32,142 nt of DNA, from contig SKSD01000079.1 in NCBI GenBank assembly GCA_007118145.1, positions 1-32,142 on the forward strand. Reading direction: 5' to 3'. The translations under genes were made by a program, and so were the position numbers. Of this stretch, positions 15,097-24,214 are shown one piece after another (position 1 is the stretch's first letter; each line of letters opens with the position of its first letter). The notes beneath the pieces were generated by a model. That model ran no database searches. It had not been told where the DNA came from and saw nothing but the letters and a program-made list of their open reading frames with translations. The DNA is from Halobacteriales archaeon. Its GTDB lineage: Archaea > Halobacteriota > Halobacteria > Halobacteriales > SKSH01.

Positions 15097-17601
15097 TCAG
15101 GCAGACACCTGTGCCTGCCATTTGCGGATACGATCGGCACTGATACCCTGGATCGATTCGGCAAGCTCCTCTGGCTCGGCCGCTCTGAGTGCATCGGCAT
15201 CCTCGATCCCTGCATCGACGAGTTTCTTCGCCGTCTTTGAGCCGATCCCATCGATCGATTCAAGCGACCCCTCTGGCGGCTTTCCGTCATCACGATACGA
15301 CTCGTAATTGCAGATCGGACAGCCCAGTTCCCATGGGTCGTCACCGTTGTGGATGACGATCTCTGGAAGGTCGTGAGTCTCGCAGATATCGTCCCAATCC
15401 ACCTCGATCTCTCCGCGCATCGGGAGCGGGTAGGAGGTCTTACAATCTGGATATCGAGTGCAGCCTACCAGCCGAGACCCGCTTTCGAGCTGCTTGATAG
15501 CGAGCTCGCCTCCATGGCTCTCGCCACAGCTGGGACAGTCGCCGATGCGTTCGATCTCACCTGCAGCCTCTGCGACACATAGCGGGCACCCGTGCGTGAA
15601 GGTACCCCGACCGGCGAGCATCTTGATCTCGTGGAGACCATGATCGGCGCAAGTATCTGCCAGTATCTTCGGTCTCCCCTTGTTCGGCAGTGAGATCGTG
15701 AACGTGCATTCTGGGTATCCATCACAACCGATGAAGTGGCTGTTGCCGTATCCAGTACGAAGCAGTAACGACTCACCACACTCTGGGCACGGCCCGACCG
15801 TCTTATCGGCCTTCAGTGAGGATCGGAGATGCTTTCCGATGTCCTCCTCCGACGCCTCGAGTTCCTCGAAGATCTGCTCTAAAATCTCACGTGACCGCTC
15901 GGTCACCTCCTCGAGGGTGAGTTCACCATCGGCAATCGCGCTCATCTCAGCCTCGAGTTCGTGGGTCATCTCGTCATCGACGATGCGATTGGCGAACTCT
16001 TCCGCTGCCTCGACGACCGCCATGGCGAGGTTCGTCGGTTGTGGAGGGTCACCCTCGACATAGCCACGATCGTAGAGCTTTTGGAGGATGTTATGACGGG
16101 TCGCTTTCGTTCCAAGACCGAGGTCATCCATGAGCTCGATCAGCTTCGACTGACCGATCCGATTCGGTGGTTGGGTCTGCTTATCCTCGAGGAGCACCTC
16201 CGCGATGGCGAGTTGCTCCCCCTGCGATAGGTCCGGGAGGCGGTTCTCAGACGTGTTGAAGTACGGATAGACGGCGTGGTAGCCCGGTTCGAGGAGGCGC
16301 TTGCCCGTCGCCTTCAACCACAGCCCGTCGATATCGATATCTACACGAAGATGTTCCCACACCGCCTTCGGTGCGAACGTCGCGAGGAACCGTCGCACGA
16401 CGAGCTCGTAGATACGCCACTCGCGCTGACTGAGGTCGCCACGATCTGGGAGCTCACCTGTGGGATGGATCGGTGGGTGGTCGGTCGTCTCCTCATCGCC
16501 CTCCGTCGCTGCGAGCTCATCCTGCTCGAGGATCGAGTAGGCATCCTCTCCGAAGGTGGGATTACCACACAGCTGTCTGAGGAGATCCTCCTCGTCGAGC
16601 TCGTCGGGATAGACGGTATTGTCCGTCCGAGGATAGGTGATGTACCCAGACATATACAGATCTTCGGCGATACTCATGGCGTCTCTCGCACCGAAGCCGA
16701 GTGCACCAGCCGCTCTGATGAACTGCGTGGTGTTGAACGGGATAGGTGGGTAATCATTGCGTGTGCGACGGTCGACACTCGTGATCGTGGCTCGCTTGGC
16801 CGCTTGCATGCGACCGAACAACGACTGTGCCGTCTCCTCATCCCAGATCCGTTCGGCCTGCGTCCCGTCATCCGCCTCGTAGACGTACTGTGCCTGGAAC
16901 ACCTCCTCATCCGATTCAAGATCGGCGAATAGTTCCCAGTAGTCCTCGGGTTCGAACGCCTGAATCTCACGTTCTCGGTCGACGAGGACCTTCAATGTCG
17001 GGCTTTGCACCCGACCGACGCTGATGAAGTCGTCACCGTATCGTTTGGCCGCAAGCGAGAGGAACCTCGTCAGCGCAGCACCCCAGATGAGGTCGACCAC
17101 CTGACGTGCCTCGCCGGCTGCAGCCAGATCGAAGTCGAGCTCATCGGGTGCATCGAACGCCTGCCTGACAGCACCGTCGGTGAGCGATGAGAAGCGGACA
17201 CGATCGATGGGGACGTCCTGATCGATACCACGGACTATCTCGTACGCCTCCTTGCCGATGAGCTCACCCTCGCGATCGAAGTCGGTCGCGATCGTGACAC
17301 GCGTCGCACTCGATGCGAGGTCCTCCACGACACCGACGATGGCTGGTTCACTCGGGTACTTCTCGACCTCGACATTGACGAGGTCACCCGGATCGATGGC
17401 ATGCCAGTCACGGTAGTCACTCGGGAAGTCGACATTCATGACATGCCCGCGCAGGCCGACACAGTACGTGTCGTCCCACTGGTAGATGGGCACATCATGT
17501 CTATCGCGTCGGCTCACGTCGGCCCCGCCAAGAATCTCTGCGATTCGACGGGCAGCATTCGTCTTCTCGGTGATGATGAGGCGCACGAGGAAATCACCCA
17601 C
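15097..17601 (-). CDS. topA: DNA topoisomerase I (type IA), 834 aa
   Basis: Domains in order: a Toprim domain with IITEK (9-13) and the metal-binding D107-x-D109-R-E-G-E; the type IA core with the catalytic tyrosine Y323 in SGYITYPRTDN; SVGRVQSPTL; and GLGTKATRHNIL. Then comes a run of C-terminal zinc-binding modules: CPECG...CDGYPEC, CADH...CPLC, CPSCG...CTRYPDC and CETH...CPIC. A final helix-hairpin-helix (SIDGIGSKTAKKLVDAGI) closes the protein. It relaxes negative supercoils by single-strand passage. Length and layout match haloarchaeal TopA. The start is uncertain: GTG at 17601 or GTG at 17586, just before the conserved LIITEK. Confidence 0.96.
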   Translation of the reverse strand: MGDFLVRLIITEKTNAARRIAEILGGADVSRRDRHDVPIYQWDDTYCVGLRGHVMNVDFPSDYRDWHAIDPGDLVNVEVEKYPSEPAIVGVVEDLASSATRVTIATDFDREGELIGKEAYEIVRGIDQDVPIDRVRFSSLTDGAVRQAFDAPDELDFDLAAAGEARQVVDLIWGAALTRFLSLAAKRYGDDFISVGRVQSPTLKVLVDREREIQAFEPEDYWELFADLESDEEVFQAQYVYEADDGTQAERIWDEETAQSLFGRMQAAKRATITSVDRRTRNDYPPIPFNTTQFIRAAGALGFGARDAMSIAEDLYMSGYITYPRTDNTVYPDELDEEDLLRQLCGNPTFGEDAYSILEQDELAATEGDEETTDHPPIHPTGELPDRGDLSQREWRIYELVVRRFLATFAPKAVWEHLRVDIDIDGLWLKATGKRLLEPGYHAVYPYFNTSENRLPDLSQGEQLAIAEVLLEDKQTQPPNRIGQSKLIELMDDLGLGTKATRHNILQKLYDRGYVEGDPPQPTNLAMAVVEAAEEFANRIVDDEMTHELEAEMSAIADGELTLEEVTERSREILEQIFEELEASEEDIGKHLRSSLKADKTVGPCPECGESLLLRTGYGNSHFIGCDGYPECTFTISLPNKGRPKILADTCADHGLHEIKMLAGRGTFTHGCPLCVAEAAGEIERIGDCPSCGESHGGELAIKQLESGSRLVGCTRYPDCKTSYPLPMRGEIEVDWDDICETHDLPEIVIHNGDDPWELGCPICNYESYRDDGKPPEGSLESIDGIGSKTAKKLVDAGIEDADALRAAEPEELAESIQGISADRIRKWQAQVSA

Positions 17602-17639
17602 CGGCGAGATGGGTCACCCCGCGAGTAGGCCACTTCCCG

Positions 17640-17654
17640 CCGTAAAGGTTACGG
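17640..17654. repeat. Perfect 6-bp palindrome with 3-nt spacer
   Basis: CCGTAA, AGG, TTACGG forms a perfect inverted repeat in the topA-gatB gap. Its minus-strand AT core is about 45 bp before the topA GTG, so it could be part of the topA promoter with a short leader. Confidence 0.5.
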
Positions 17655-17670
17655 AGAGGCGAAATGCTAC

Positions 17671-17691
17671 CCCCGCCCCCGAGGGGCGGGG
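17671..17691. terminator. Strong GC hairpin downstream of gatB (terminator or relic element end)
   Basis: CCCCGCCCC at 17671-17679 and GGGGCGGGG at 17683-17691 form a perfect 9-bp stem with loop CGA. It begins 20 nt past the gatB stop on the minus strand, where a terminator or mRNA 3'-end structure would be. No T-run follows. Similar GC hairpins also occur at ends of haloarchaeal IS200/IS605-type elements, so an element relic is an alternative. Confidence 0.5.
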
Positions 17692-17711
17692 AGAGTGTTC
17701 AGGCGTCGATG

Positions 17712-19199
17712 TCACTCAGCCAGTTGCTCGCGAAGGAGTTCGTTGACAGCCCCTGGATCTGCTCGGCCACCGGTCTTTCGCATCACCTGTCCGACTAGGA
17801 AGTTCAACGCACCGTCCTCACCGGTGTGGAAGTCCGCGACCGCCTCGGGATGTTCATCGATGGCAGCCTCGACGGCCAGGGCTACCTCATCGTCATCGCT
17901 CATCCCGAGACCCTCGGCCTCGACGATCTCATCTGGGTCCGCACCCTCATCGAGCATCGTACGCAGGACGACCTCACGGGCGTTCTTAGCCGTGATTGAC
18001 TCCTCAGCCACGAGTTCGATCAACCGGTGGAACTGGTCGAGCCGGTCGTCGATATCGGTGATCGTCATGTCTCGATAGTTCAACTCACCGAGGAGCTCGT
18101 CGGCCACCCAAGTGGCGGCGAGCTCGGGATCGAATGCTTGTGCGATACGCTCATAGAAATCGGCCACCTGCTTGGTCGAGGTGAGCTTGTCGGCTGCCTC
18201 GGGATCGAGGCCGTACTCCTTGGCGAACCGATCGCGTCTGGCATCGGGGAGCTCAGGGATGGTCACAACATCCACCAACGTGTCTGTCCGGATCGGTGGG
18301 AGGTCGGGCTCGCGGAAGTACCGGTAATCCGCCTCAGCCTCCTTGGTCCGCAACCCAACGGTGATACCCCTGTTCTCGTCCCAGTGACGCGTCTCCTGTG
18401 CGACTGCCTTGTCACGCCGGAGTGCGTTTCGCTGCCGGGTGATCTCGTAACTCAGTGCGCGCTCAGCACCCTTGTGTGAGGAGATATTCTTCACCTCCGT
18501 TCGATTCGCCTGCTTGAGTCGCTCCGGATCGACCTTGTCCCCCTCGAAGGCATCTTTGTCGATGAGCGAGATGTTGGCATCGACCCTGAGGCTTCCATCG
18601 CGTGAGGCGTCGTACACCCCGAGGTATGAGAGTACCTCCTCGAGCTTCGCCAGGAACGCCCTGATCTCACCAGGTTCGCGAAAATCCGGAGCTGTGACGA
18701 TCTCCATCAGCGGGACGCCGGCACGATTGTAGTCGATGAGAGTGTACTCAGCAGTGGCAATCGACCCGCCGGCGTGTTGCAAACTCCCTGGGTCTTCCTC
18801 GAGGTGTGCGCGTTCGATGGTGATCGTACGGTCTACCCCCCTGTGGGAGATCTCGAGCTCACCATCGCGACAGATCGGCTCGTCGTACTGTGTGATCTGG
18901 TAGTTCTTCGGCAAGTCGGGGTAGAAGTAGTTCTTCCGGTGAAAGCGTGTCGTGGTGGCTATCTCAGCATCCAGCGCCTTACCGACCTTGATGGCTGCCT
19001 CGACTGCAGCCTCGTTCAACACCGGGAGTGCGCCAGGTAACCCGAGACACACCGGACAGGTGTGCGTGTTCGGTTGGGACGCTCCGAAGTCCGTCGAGCA
19101 TCCACAGAAGATCTTCGTGCGCGTCTGAAGTTGGACGTGCACCTCGAGACCGATCACCGCCTGGTAATCCACCTCAGCTCGACTCGACTGTGCGGTCAT
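17712..19199 (-). CDS. gatB: Asp/Glu-tRNA amidotransferase subunit B (GatB)
   Basis: This 495-residue GatB has the canonical start region VIGLEVHVQLQTRTKIFCGC. The zinc-ligand cysteines C-x-C...CPVC lie within about residues 30-50, followed by LGLPGALPVLN, RKNYFYPDLPKNYQITQYD, DYNRAGVPLMEI and RCDANIS-like SLRVDANIS. A C-terminal YqeY-like helical domain ends in the tail NFLVGQVMRKTGG. GatB binds mischarged tRNA and, with GatA and GatC, converts Glu-tRNA(Gln) or Asp-tRNA(Asn) to the amide forms. GatA/GatC are not in this window. The ATG at 19199 has a TTTAAC element 28 bp upstream; the gene is divergent from the smc operon. Confidence 0.96.
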   Translation of the reverse strand: MTAQSSRAEVDYQAVIGLEVHVQLQTRTKIFCGCSTDFGASQPNTHTCPVCLGLPGALPVLNEAAVEAAIKVGKALDAEIATTTRFHRKNYFYPDLPKNYQITQYDEPICRDGELEISHRGVDRTITIERAHLEEDPGSLQHAGGSIATAEYTLIDYNRAGVPLMEIVTAPDFREPGEIRAFLAKLEEVLSYLGVYDASRDGSLRVDANISLIDKDAFEGDKVDPERLKQANRTEVKNISSHKGAERALSYEITRQRNALRRDKAVAQETRHWDENRGITVGLRTKEAEADYRYFREPDLPPIRTDTLVDVVTIPELPDARRDRFAKEYGLDPEAADKLTSTKQVADFYERIAQAFDPELAATWVADELLGELNYRDMTITDIDDRLDQFHRLIELVAEESITAKNAREVVLRTMLDEGADPDEIVEAEGLGMSDDDEVALAVEAAIDEHPEAVADFHTGEDGALNFLVGQVMRKTGGRADPGAVNELLREQLAE

Positions 19200-19223
19200 C
19201 GGCCAGGGGTTTGCGGTGGACGT

Positions 19224-19230
19224 GTTAAAG
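19224..19230 (-). promoter_or_regulatory. TATA-like box for gatB
   Basis: Minus-strand CTTTAAC is centred 28 bp before the gatB ATG at 19199. Confidence 0.5.
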
Positions 19231-19254
19231 CATACCGACGCTCATCCGATTACA

Positions 19255-19292
19255 TCAGACGATAGATATATGTCTGACGGACATTTATTGGG
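19255..19292 (+). promoter_or_regulatory. smc-operon promoter with nested inverted repeats
   Basis: TTTATT at 19284-19289 is centred about 28 bp before the ATG at 19315 and is the TATA box. Immediately upstream are two overlapping inverted repeats, TCAGAC/GTCTGA (19255-19260 and 19272-19277) and ATGTC/GACAT (19270-19274 and 19280-19284). These look like a regulator site in the shared gatB/smc divergent region. Confidence 0.45.
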
Positions 19293-19314
19293 AGCGACCG
19301 CCCATAGTACGCCC

Positions 19315-19530
19315 ATGCCGAGAAACAGAGTCGAAGAGCTCGAAGTAACTGTCGAAGGTCTCGAGGCGACGGTGGCTGGCCTCACGAAGGAACTCGTCGA
19401 GGCGAAAGAACGCCTGCGCGCCCTTGAAGATCAAGATCTGATAGACGGTGAGCGAGAAACCCCACGGTCGCGTAATCGACGCCGCGAACCCGGTGTCGAT
19501 CTCGAGGCCGACGACATCATCGTCTGCTGA
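19315..19530 (+). CDS. Small coiled-coil protein upstream of smc (DUF7518-like), 71 aa
   Basis: From the ATG at 19315 the protein begins MPRNRVEELEVTVEGLEATV with regular heptads to about residue 38 (LTKELVEAKERLRALE), followed by a charged linker and an acidic end. An in-frame reading from 19216 adds 33 residues but runs through the gatB/smc promoter, so it was rejected. Haloarchaea commonly carry such a short coiled-coil protein directly before smc, labelled DUF7518 as far as I recall. Its function is unknown; position and coiled coil suggest, but do not show, a link to the SMC complex. smc follows after 17 nt. Confidence 0.78.
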   Translation: MPRNRVEELEVTVEGLEATVAGLTKELVEAKERLRALEDQDLIDGERETPRSRNRRREPGVDLEADDIIVC

Positions 19531-19547
19531 GGGTCAACCCTCCCCAC

Positions 19548-22500
19548 ATGTATCTCGAGGAGCTCATCCTGGACAATTTCAAGAGTTTCGGAGCCCAGAC
19601 GCGAATCCCGTTGCGAGAGGATTTCACCGCGATCACCGGCCCGAACGGGTCCGGGAAGAGTAACATCCTCGATGCGATACAGTTCGCCCTCGGGCTCGGG
19701 CGTGTCAGTGATGTCCGTGCCAGGCGGCTGACCGATCTGATCCATCATACCGACGACAGCGAGCCTCGTCTCCCCCGTGAGACTGAGGTCACAGTCATCC
19801 TCAATAACGAAGATAGCACGCTGACGGCAGAGGATATCGCAACGGCGACCGGTCAGGATGTGGCCGACCCCTCACGGATAAAGATTCGCCGTCGAATCAG
19901 ACAGACAGCGAATAACTCCTATTCGTACTATTACATCGACGGGCACTCGGTCAACCTCCGAGACATCCGCGAGCTGATGGCCAGAGCTGGCGTCAGCGAC
20001 GAGCGGTACAATATCGTCCCCCAGGGCGACATCACGGAGCTCATCAATCGGACACCGATGCAACGTCGGTTGATCATCGACGAGATTGCTGGTGTCGCCG
20101 AGTTCGATGCTAAGAAGGAACAATCACAGCGTGAGCTCGACACCGTCCGCGATCGTATCGAAGAGGTAAGACTTCGTGTCGAGGAGAAGTCATCGACGCT
20201 CGAACAACTCGAACGCGAGCGCGATGAGGCACTCGCATACCAGGAGCTGGCCGACGAGAAGGCTCAGTTCGAGCAGTACCGCGATATCGCTGAGTTGAGC
20301 GACCGCAAGGCCGAGCGAGATGAGGTGACAGACGAGATCGAGCAACTGGAATCCGACCTCGAGGCGGCACGTATCGAGCTGGCTGAGAGCGAAGAGGTAG
20401 CGACACGTATCGAGGAGGACATCGAGGATCTCACCGAAGAGATCGAACGAAAGGGTGGCGAAGAGCAACGTGAGCTACAGCGAGAGATCGAGGAGCTTCG
20501 CAGTTCGATCGGCCAACTCCAGGGGAGGATCGAGGAGAAAGGCGAGCGGATCGACTCACTGCATGCCGATCGTCGTGATGCCGAGTTGAATCTTGACCGC
20601 ACGCAAGAGCGGTTGAACGACCTGGAAAAACAGCGTCGGGAGATAGAGGTACGCAAGGCGAACCGGACAGGTGATCTCGTCGAGTTACAAGACGACCTCG
20701 CAGCGGTTCAGGCATCGATCGATAACCTCGACGCCGAACAGCGCACGTTGAACGACCGTCTCGCCAAGCAGGAAACGCTTCGTTCAGAGGCACTCGATAC
20801 GAAAGACGCTCTCCAACGACGACTCGACCGTCTCAGTGACGAGGCACGTCGGCGCGATCGAGAGCTCGAGGAGCTCACCAATTCACTGGATGAACTCGAG
20901 GATATCAGGGACGATCGTGTCGACGAGCGTGACGCGGTCGACCTCGAGATGATGCGCACCCGCAAAGAGCGCGAGGCCATCAGCGATGATATCGAACAGC
21001 TCGAGGGGGAGGCAGACGAGTTGCAATCGACCATCGATGAGCTCGAGGCAGATATCTCTACAGCCAAGCAACGACTCGGAGACCTCCAGCGACAGCAACA
21101 GTCATCGGGCAAGGGACAGTTCCCAAGCGCCGTTGCACGCGTACTCGGGTCTGATATCAGTGGTGTCCACGGTGCCATCGCGAGCCTCGGTGATGTCGAG
21201 AACGAGGCACATGCCGAGGCGTGTGAGGCCGCAGGTGGAGGTAGACTGGCGAACGTCGTCGTCGATGATTCACAGGTCGGGAAGGACTGCATCGAGTACC
21301 TGAAACGCCGCAACGCAGGCCGTGCAACGTTCCTTCCCCTGACCGAGTTCGACGAACATGGCCTTCCACAGCTGCCCGATCACCCCGGGGTGGTCGATTT
21401 TGCCCGGCGACTCGTCACCTACGATGATCGATACGCGGGTGTGTTCTCGTACGTACTCGGGTCTACACTTGTCGTCCAGGACATGGACACTGCCAGGGAG
21501 CTGATGGGAGAGTTCCGTATGGTGACACTGGATGGTGACGTGGTGGAACGAAGTGGTGCGATGCGAGGGGGGTCGGGACGTGAGACACCCTATCGGTTTG
21601 GGGGTAAGCGTGGCAGGCTCGAACGTCTCGCCCGACGGATCGAAGCACTCGAGAACGATCGTGACGAGGCAGTAGAAACACGCTCGGGCGTGACGGACAA
21701 ACTCGCGGAGTTACGCGAACGCGATCGCACCCTCCGGGATACCATCCGTGACCTCGAACGTGACCGAGTTGACCTGACCGATGGGATCGACCGGATCGAG
21801 GGTCGGATCAAATCGACGAATCAACAGATCAACTCACTGCGAGAAGATCGTGAGAAGACAGCCGACCAGATCGAGGCGATACAGATCGAGTTGGCTGCAG
21901 CGACGGCGGCGACCGAGGCCATCCAGGCCATCGTCGATGACCTCAAGACAGCGCTTTCGAACACCAGACTCGGCGAGTTGACCGAACAGCGCTCGAAACT
22001 CCGTGACGAGATCGACCAGGTGAAGGAGGATATCGACGAACTCGATGGTCGCCTTAACGATATCGCACTCGAGGAGCGGTCGGCGAACGACCGAAGCGAG
22101 GAGCACAAGACGACGATTGCCAACACACAGAACGAAATCGCCGACCTTGAGGACGATATCGAAGCGCTCACTGAGCAAATCGATGCCCTGGAGGATGAGA
22201 TCGATGCACGGCAAAGCGAGATCGATGCACTCGAATCCGATCTCGCAGAGTTACGTGCCGATCGTGAGGAAAAGCGCGAGGATCTCGCAGAGGCTCGGGA
22301 GACGGTCAATGCCAATCGAAAGCAGATGACCGAGCTTGAACATAAGCTCGGTCCGCTACGTGATAGACTCGAACGACTCGAGTGGGAAATCGCCGAGTTA
22401 TCCGAATCGGTCGATCCGGTCGAGGACGAGGACGAACTCCCCGAGCTCGATGAGGTCACCGACCGCATCACCGAACTCGAGTCGGAGATGGCTGCGATGG

Positions 22501-23111
22501 AACCGATCAATCAGAAGGCGATTGAACAATACGACCGGCTCGAGGGCGAGATCAAATCACTCGAAGCCGATATCAACGAACTCGAGGAAGAGCGCGCCGC
22601 CATCATCGAACGTATCGAGTCGTACGAGGAGCAAAAGCGTGAGGCGTTCATGGAGGCCTTCACCGCGATCGATGAGGAGTACCGTGATATCTTCCGGACA
22701 CTCTCAGGAGGCTCCGCAGCGCTTGAACTCGAGAACGAGGACGACCCCTTCGATGGTGGACTCATCCTCAGAGCCCAACCTGAGGACAAGTTCGTCGGCT
22801 CGCTCGAACAGCTCTCAGGTGGGGAGAAGTCGTTGACCGCTCTCTCACTGATCTTCGCCATCCAACGGTATCGGCCCGCACCGTTTTACGCACTCGATGA
22901 GATCGATGCCTTCCTCGATGCGGCCAATCTGGACCGTATCGGTGACCTGCTCGAATCGCACCGTGATGACGGTCAGTTCATCGTCATTTCACATCACGCC
23001 GATCTCCTCGAGCGAGCAGACAACGTGATCGGTGTCTCGATGCCAGAAGACCTCGGCAGTAGCAAGGTGTCTGGTGTGACACTCGCCGGAGGTGCGCCCG
23101 CAGATGACTGA
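19548..23111 (+). CDS. smc: SMC chromosome segregation ATPase, 1187 aa
   Basis: This is a full-length SMC. The N-terminal ABC half has Walker A GPNGSGKS (31-38) and a Q-loop region at about PQGDI. A long coiled coil runs from about 170 to 510. The hinge lies at about 520-680 and includes VARVLGSDISGVHGAIASL and glycine-rich GGSGRETPYRFGG. The return coiled coil spans about 690-1010. The C-terminal half has signature LSGGEKS (1089-1095) and Walker B FYALDEIDAFLD (about 1111-1122). It forms dimers that organise and segregate chromosomes with the kleisin ScpA. The hinge sequence excludes Rad50, which has a zinc hook. Its end overlaps scpA by 8 nt, indicating coupled translation. Confidence 0.98.
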   Translation: MYLEELILDNFKSFGAQTRIPLREDFTAITGPNGSGKSNILDAIQFALGLGRVSDVRARRLTDLIHHTDDSEPRLPRETEVTVILNNEDSTLTAEDIATATGQDVADPSRIKIRRRIRQTANNSYSYYYIDGHSVNLRDIRELMARAGVSDERYNIVPQGDITELINRTPMQRRLIIDEIAGVAEFDAKKEQSQRELDTVRDRIEEVRLRVEEKSSTLEQLERERDEALAYQELADEKAQFEQYRDIAELSDRKAERDEVTDEIEQLESDLEAARIELAESEEVATRIEEDIEDLTEEIERKGGEEQRELQREIEELRSSIGQLQGRIEEKGERIDSLHADRRDAELNLDRTQERLNDLEKQRREIEVRKANRTGDLVELQDDLAAVQASIDNLDAEQRTLNDRLAKQETLRSEALDTKDALQRRLDRLSDEARRRDRELEELTNSLDELEDIRDDRVDERDAVDLEMMRTRKEREAISDDIEQLEGEADELQSTIDELEADISTAKQRLGDLQRQQQSSGKGQFPSAVARVLGSDISGVHGAIASLGDVENEAHAEACEAAGGGRLANVVVDDSQVGKDCIEYLKRRNAGRATFLPLTEFDEHGLPQLPDHPGVVDFARRLVTYDDRYAGVFSYVLGSTLVVQDMDTARELMGEFRMVTLDGDVVERSGAMRGGSGRETPYRFGGKRGRLERLARRIEALENDRDEAVETRSGVTDKLAELRERDRTLRDTIRDLERDRVDLTDGIDRIEGRIKSTNQQINSLREDREKTADQIEAIQIELAAATAATEAIQAIVDDLKTALSNTRLGELTEQRSKLRDEIDQVKEDIDELDGRLNDIALEERSANDRSEEHKTTIANTQNEIADLEDDIEALTEQIDALEDEIDARQSEIDALESDLAELRADREEKREDLAEARETVNANRKQMTELEHKLGPLRDRLERLEWEIAELSESVDPVEDEDELPELDEVTDRITELESEMAAMEPINQKAIEQYDRLEGEIKSLEADINELEEERAAIIERIESYEEQKREAFMEAFTAIDEEYRDIFRTLSGGSAALELENEDDPFDGGLILRAQPEDKFVGSLEQLSGGEKSLTALSLIFAIQRYRPAPFYALDEIDAFLDAANLDRIGDLLESHRDDGQFIVISHHADLLERADNVIGVSMPEDLGSSKVSGVTLAGGAPADD

Positions 23112-23964
23112 TCGAGTGAGTGTCTTCGACGATGGGGTTGACGCGACCATCCCTCGGGATGAGTCCATCAGGAACCTCCTCGGCGACAGGCCGCTTGATC
23201 AACCGATCGAGCTCCTCGTCCAACTCGCGGATGAGGGTGAGATCGACCCGTGGGATATCGACCTGATCGCCGTCACCGACGCGTTCCTCGAACGTATTGA
23301 TGATGACGACCTGATCGTGACAGCGAGGACGCTGTTTTACGCGAGTGTGCTGCTTCGGATGAAGAGCGACGAGATCGTCGGGTTCGATGAACCAGAGGAA
23401 GCTGAGGACCTACCGCCACCCGAGGCGTTCGACGACCCACGTGGTGATCCCGTCGCCACACTCGAGCGCGAGATGGATCGCCGTCTCACACGTAAACGGG
23501 CCAGAGGGACACCAGCAACACTCGCCGATCTGATCCGTGAGTTACGACAGGCCGAACACGAGCGTTGGTGGAAGGAGCGACGGACGTATGATACCTCGGC
23601 AAACGGCCATCGCGGGCCACAGACGCTCGATTACCGGTCGATGGTCGTTGGTGAACAGACGGGTGCCGCCATCCAGACGGTCGCATCGACACCACACAAG
23701 GAGGACCTCGAGGGTGCGCTCGATCCACTGATCGAGGCCCTGAAGGCCGGGTTCGAGACCGATGACAGCATCGCCTTCGCCTCACTCTCCTCGCTGGAGC
23801 TTTCAAGAGCGGTGTGTTTCCGCACGCTGTTGTTCCTCGAACATCGTGGTGCAGTCAGGCTCGAGCAGGATGAACTCTACGCACCCCTATCGATTCGTCC
23901 GGGGCCGAACGATCTCGATGTCGACCGTGAGGCGATCGAACTCGAAGACGACCGAGACGATTAA
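23104..23964 (+). CDS. scpA: ScpA kleisin, SMC partner
   Basis: This 286-residue ScpA has PIELLVQLADEGEIDPWDIDLIAVTDAFLERI (about residues 37-67), the SMC-neck-binding helix region, and TARTLFYASVLLRMKSDEIVG. A variable acidic middle follows, then a C-terminal winged-helix (SSLELSRAVCFRTLLFLEHRGAVRLEQDELYAPL). It bridges the SMC heads. The ATG at 23104 lies inside the smc 3' end (ATGACTGA); an upstream Met at 23092 adds four residues and is less likely given the overlap pattern. No ScpB is seen downstream. Confidence 0.94.
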   Translation: MTDRVSVFDDGVDATIPRDESIRNLLGDRPLDQPIELLVQLADEGEIDPWDIDLIAVTDAFLERIDDDDLIVTARTLFYASVLLRMKSDEIVGFDEPEEAEDLPPPEAFDDPRGDPVATLEREMDRRLTRKRARGTPATLADLIRELRQAEHERWWKERRTYDTSANGHRGPQTLDYRSMVVGEQTGAAIQTVASTPHKEDLEGALDPLIEALKAGFETDDSIAFASLSSLELSRAVCFRTLLFLEHRGAVRLEQDELYAPLSIRPGPNDLDVDREAIELEDDRDD

Positions 23965-23968
23965 TCCG

Positions 23969-24208
23969 GTGGCCGCCGTGTGCCCGGATGTGTCACGAGA
24001 GTCGCACGGGTTGCCCTCCGTCTGGGAACAATACAATCGGATGCTGGTGTTCATCGCTGTGGCGGTGGCCCTCTCCGCACTGGTCATGGCTATCGCAGCA
24101 GGTGCGACCTGGGAGCACGCGACGATGATAGGTGCTATCGGTATCGTGGTTGGCGGGGCAACTGCGCTTTACGTGTATCGGCTGTTGGTCGAGATACGAC
24201 AGACCTGA
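23969..24208 (+). CDS. Small two-TM protein after scpA (DUF7322-like position)
   Basis: The frame opens with GTG at 23969, 4 nt after the scpA stop, and codes for 79 residues. A polar stretch contains PSVWEQYNRM, followed by two hydrophobic segments (about residues 25-45 and 50-70) and an RLLVEIRQT tail. A GTG at 23978 or the ATG at 24041 could instead be the start. The latter would give a shorter protein with only the membrane part. Haloarchaea often have a small membrane protein in this place, behind smc and scpA, which supports its being real. The function is unknown. Confidence 0.68.
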   Translation: MAAVCPDVSRESHGLPSVWEQYNRMLVFIAVAVALSALVMAIAAGATWEHATMIGAIGIVVGGATALYVYRLLVEIRQT

Positions 24209-24214
24209 GTATGG

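Noticed and set aside
16276-16932. 218-aa ORF antisense to topA
   Set aside because: It overlaps the topoisomerase core, which is unambiguous, and shows no recognisable motifs.
21821-22510. 229-aa Ser/Arg-rich ORF antisense to smc
   Set aside because: It is a mirror of the Glu/Asp/Arg-rich coiled coil of smc read on the other strand, with no domain character or promoter.
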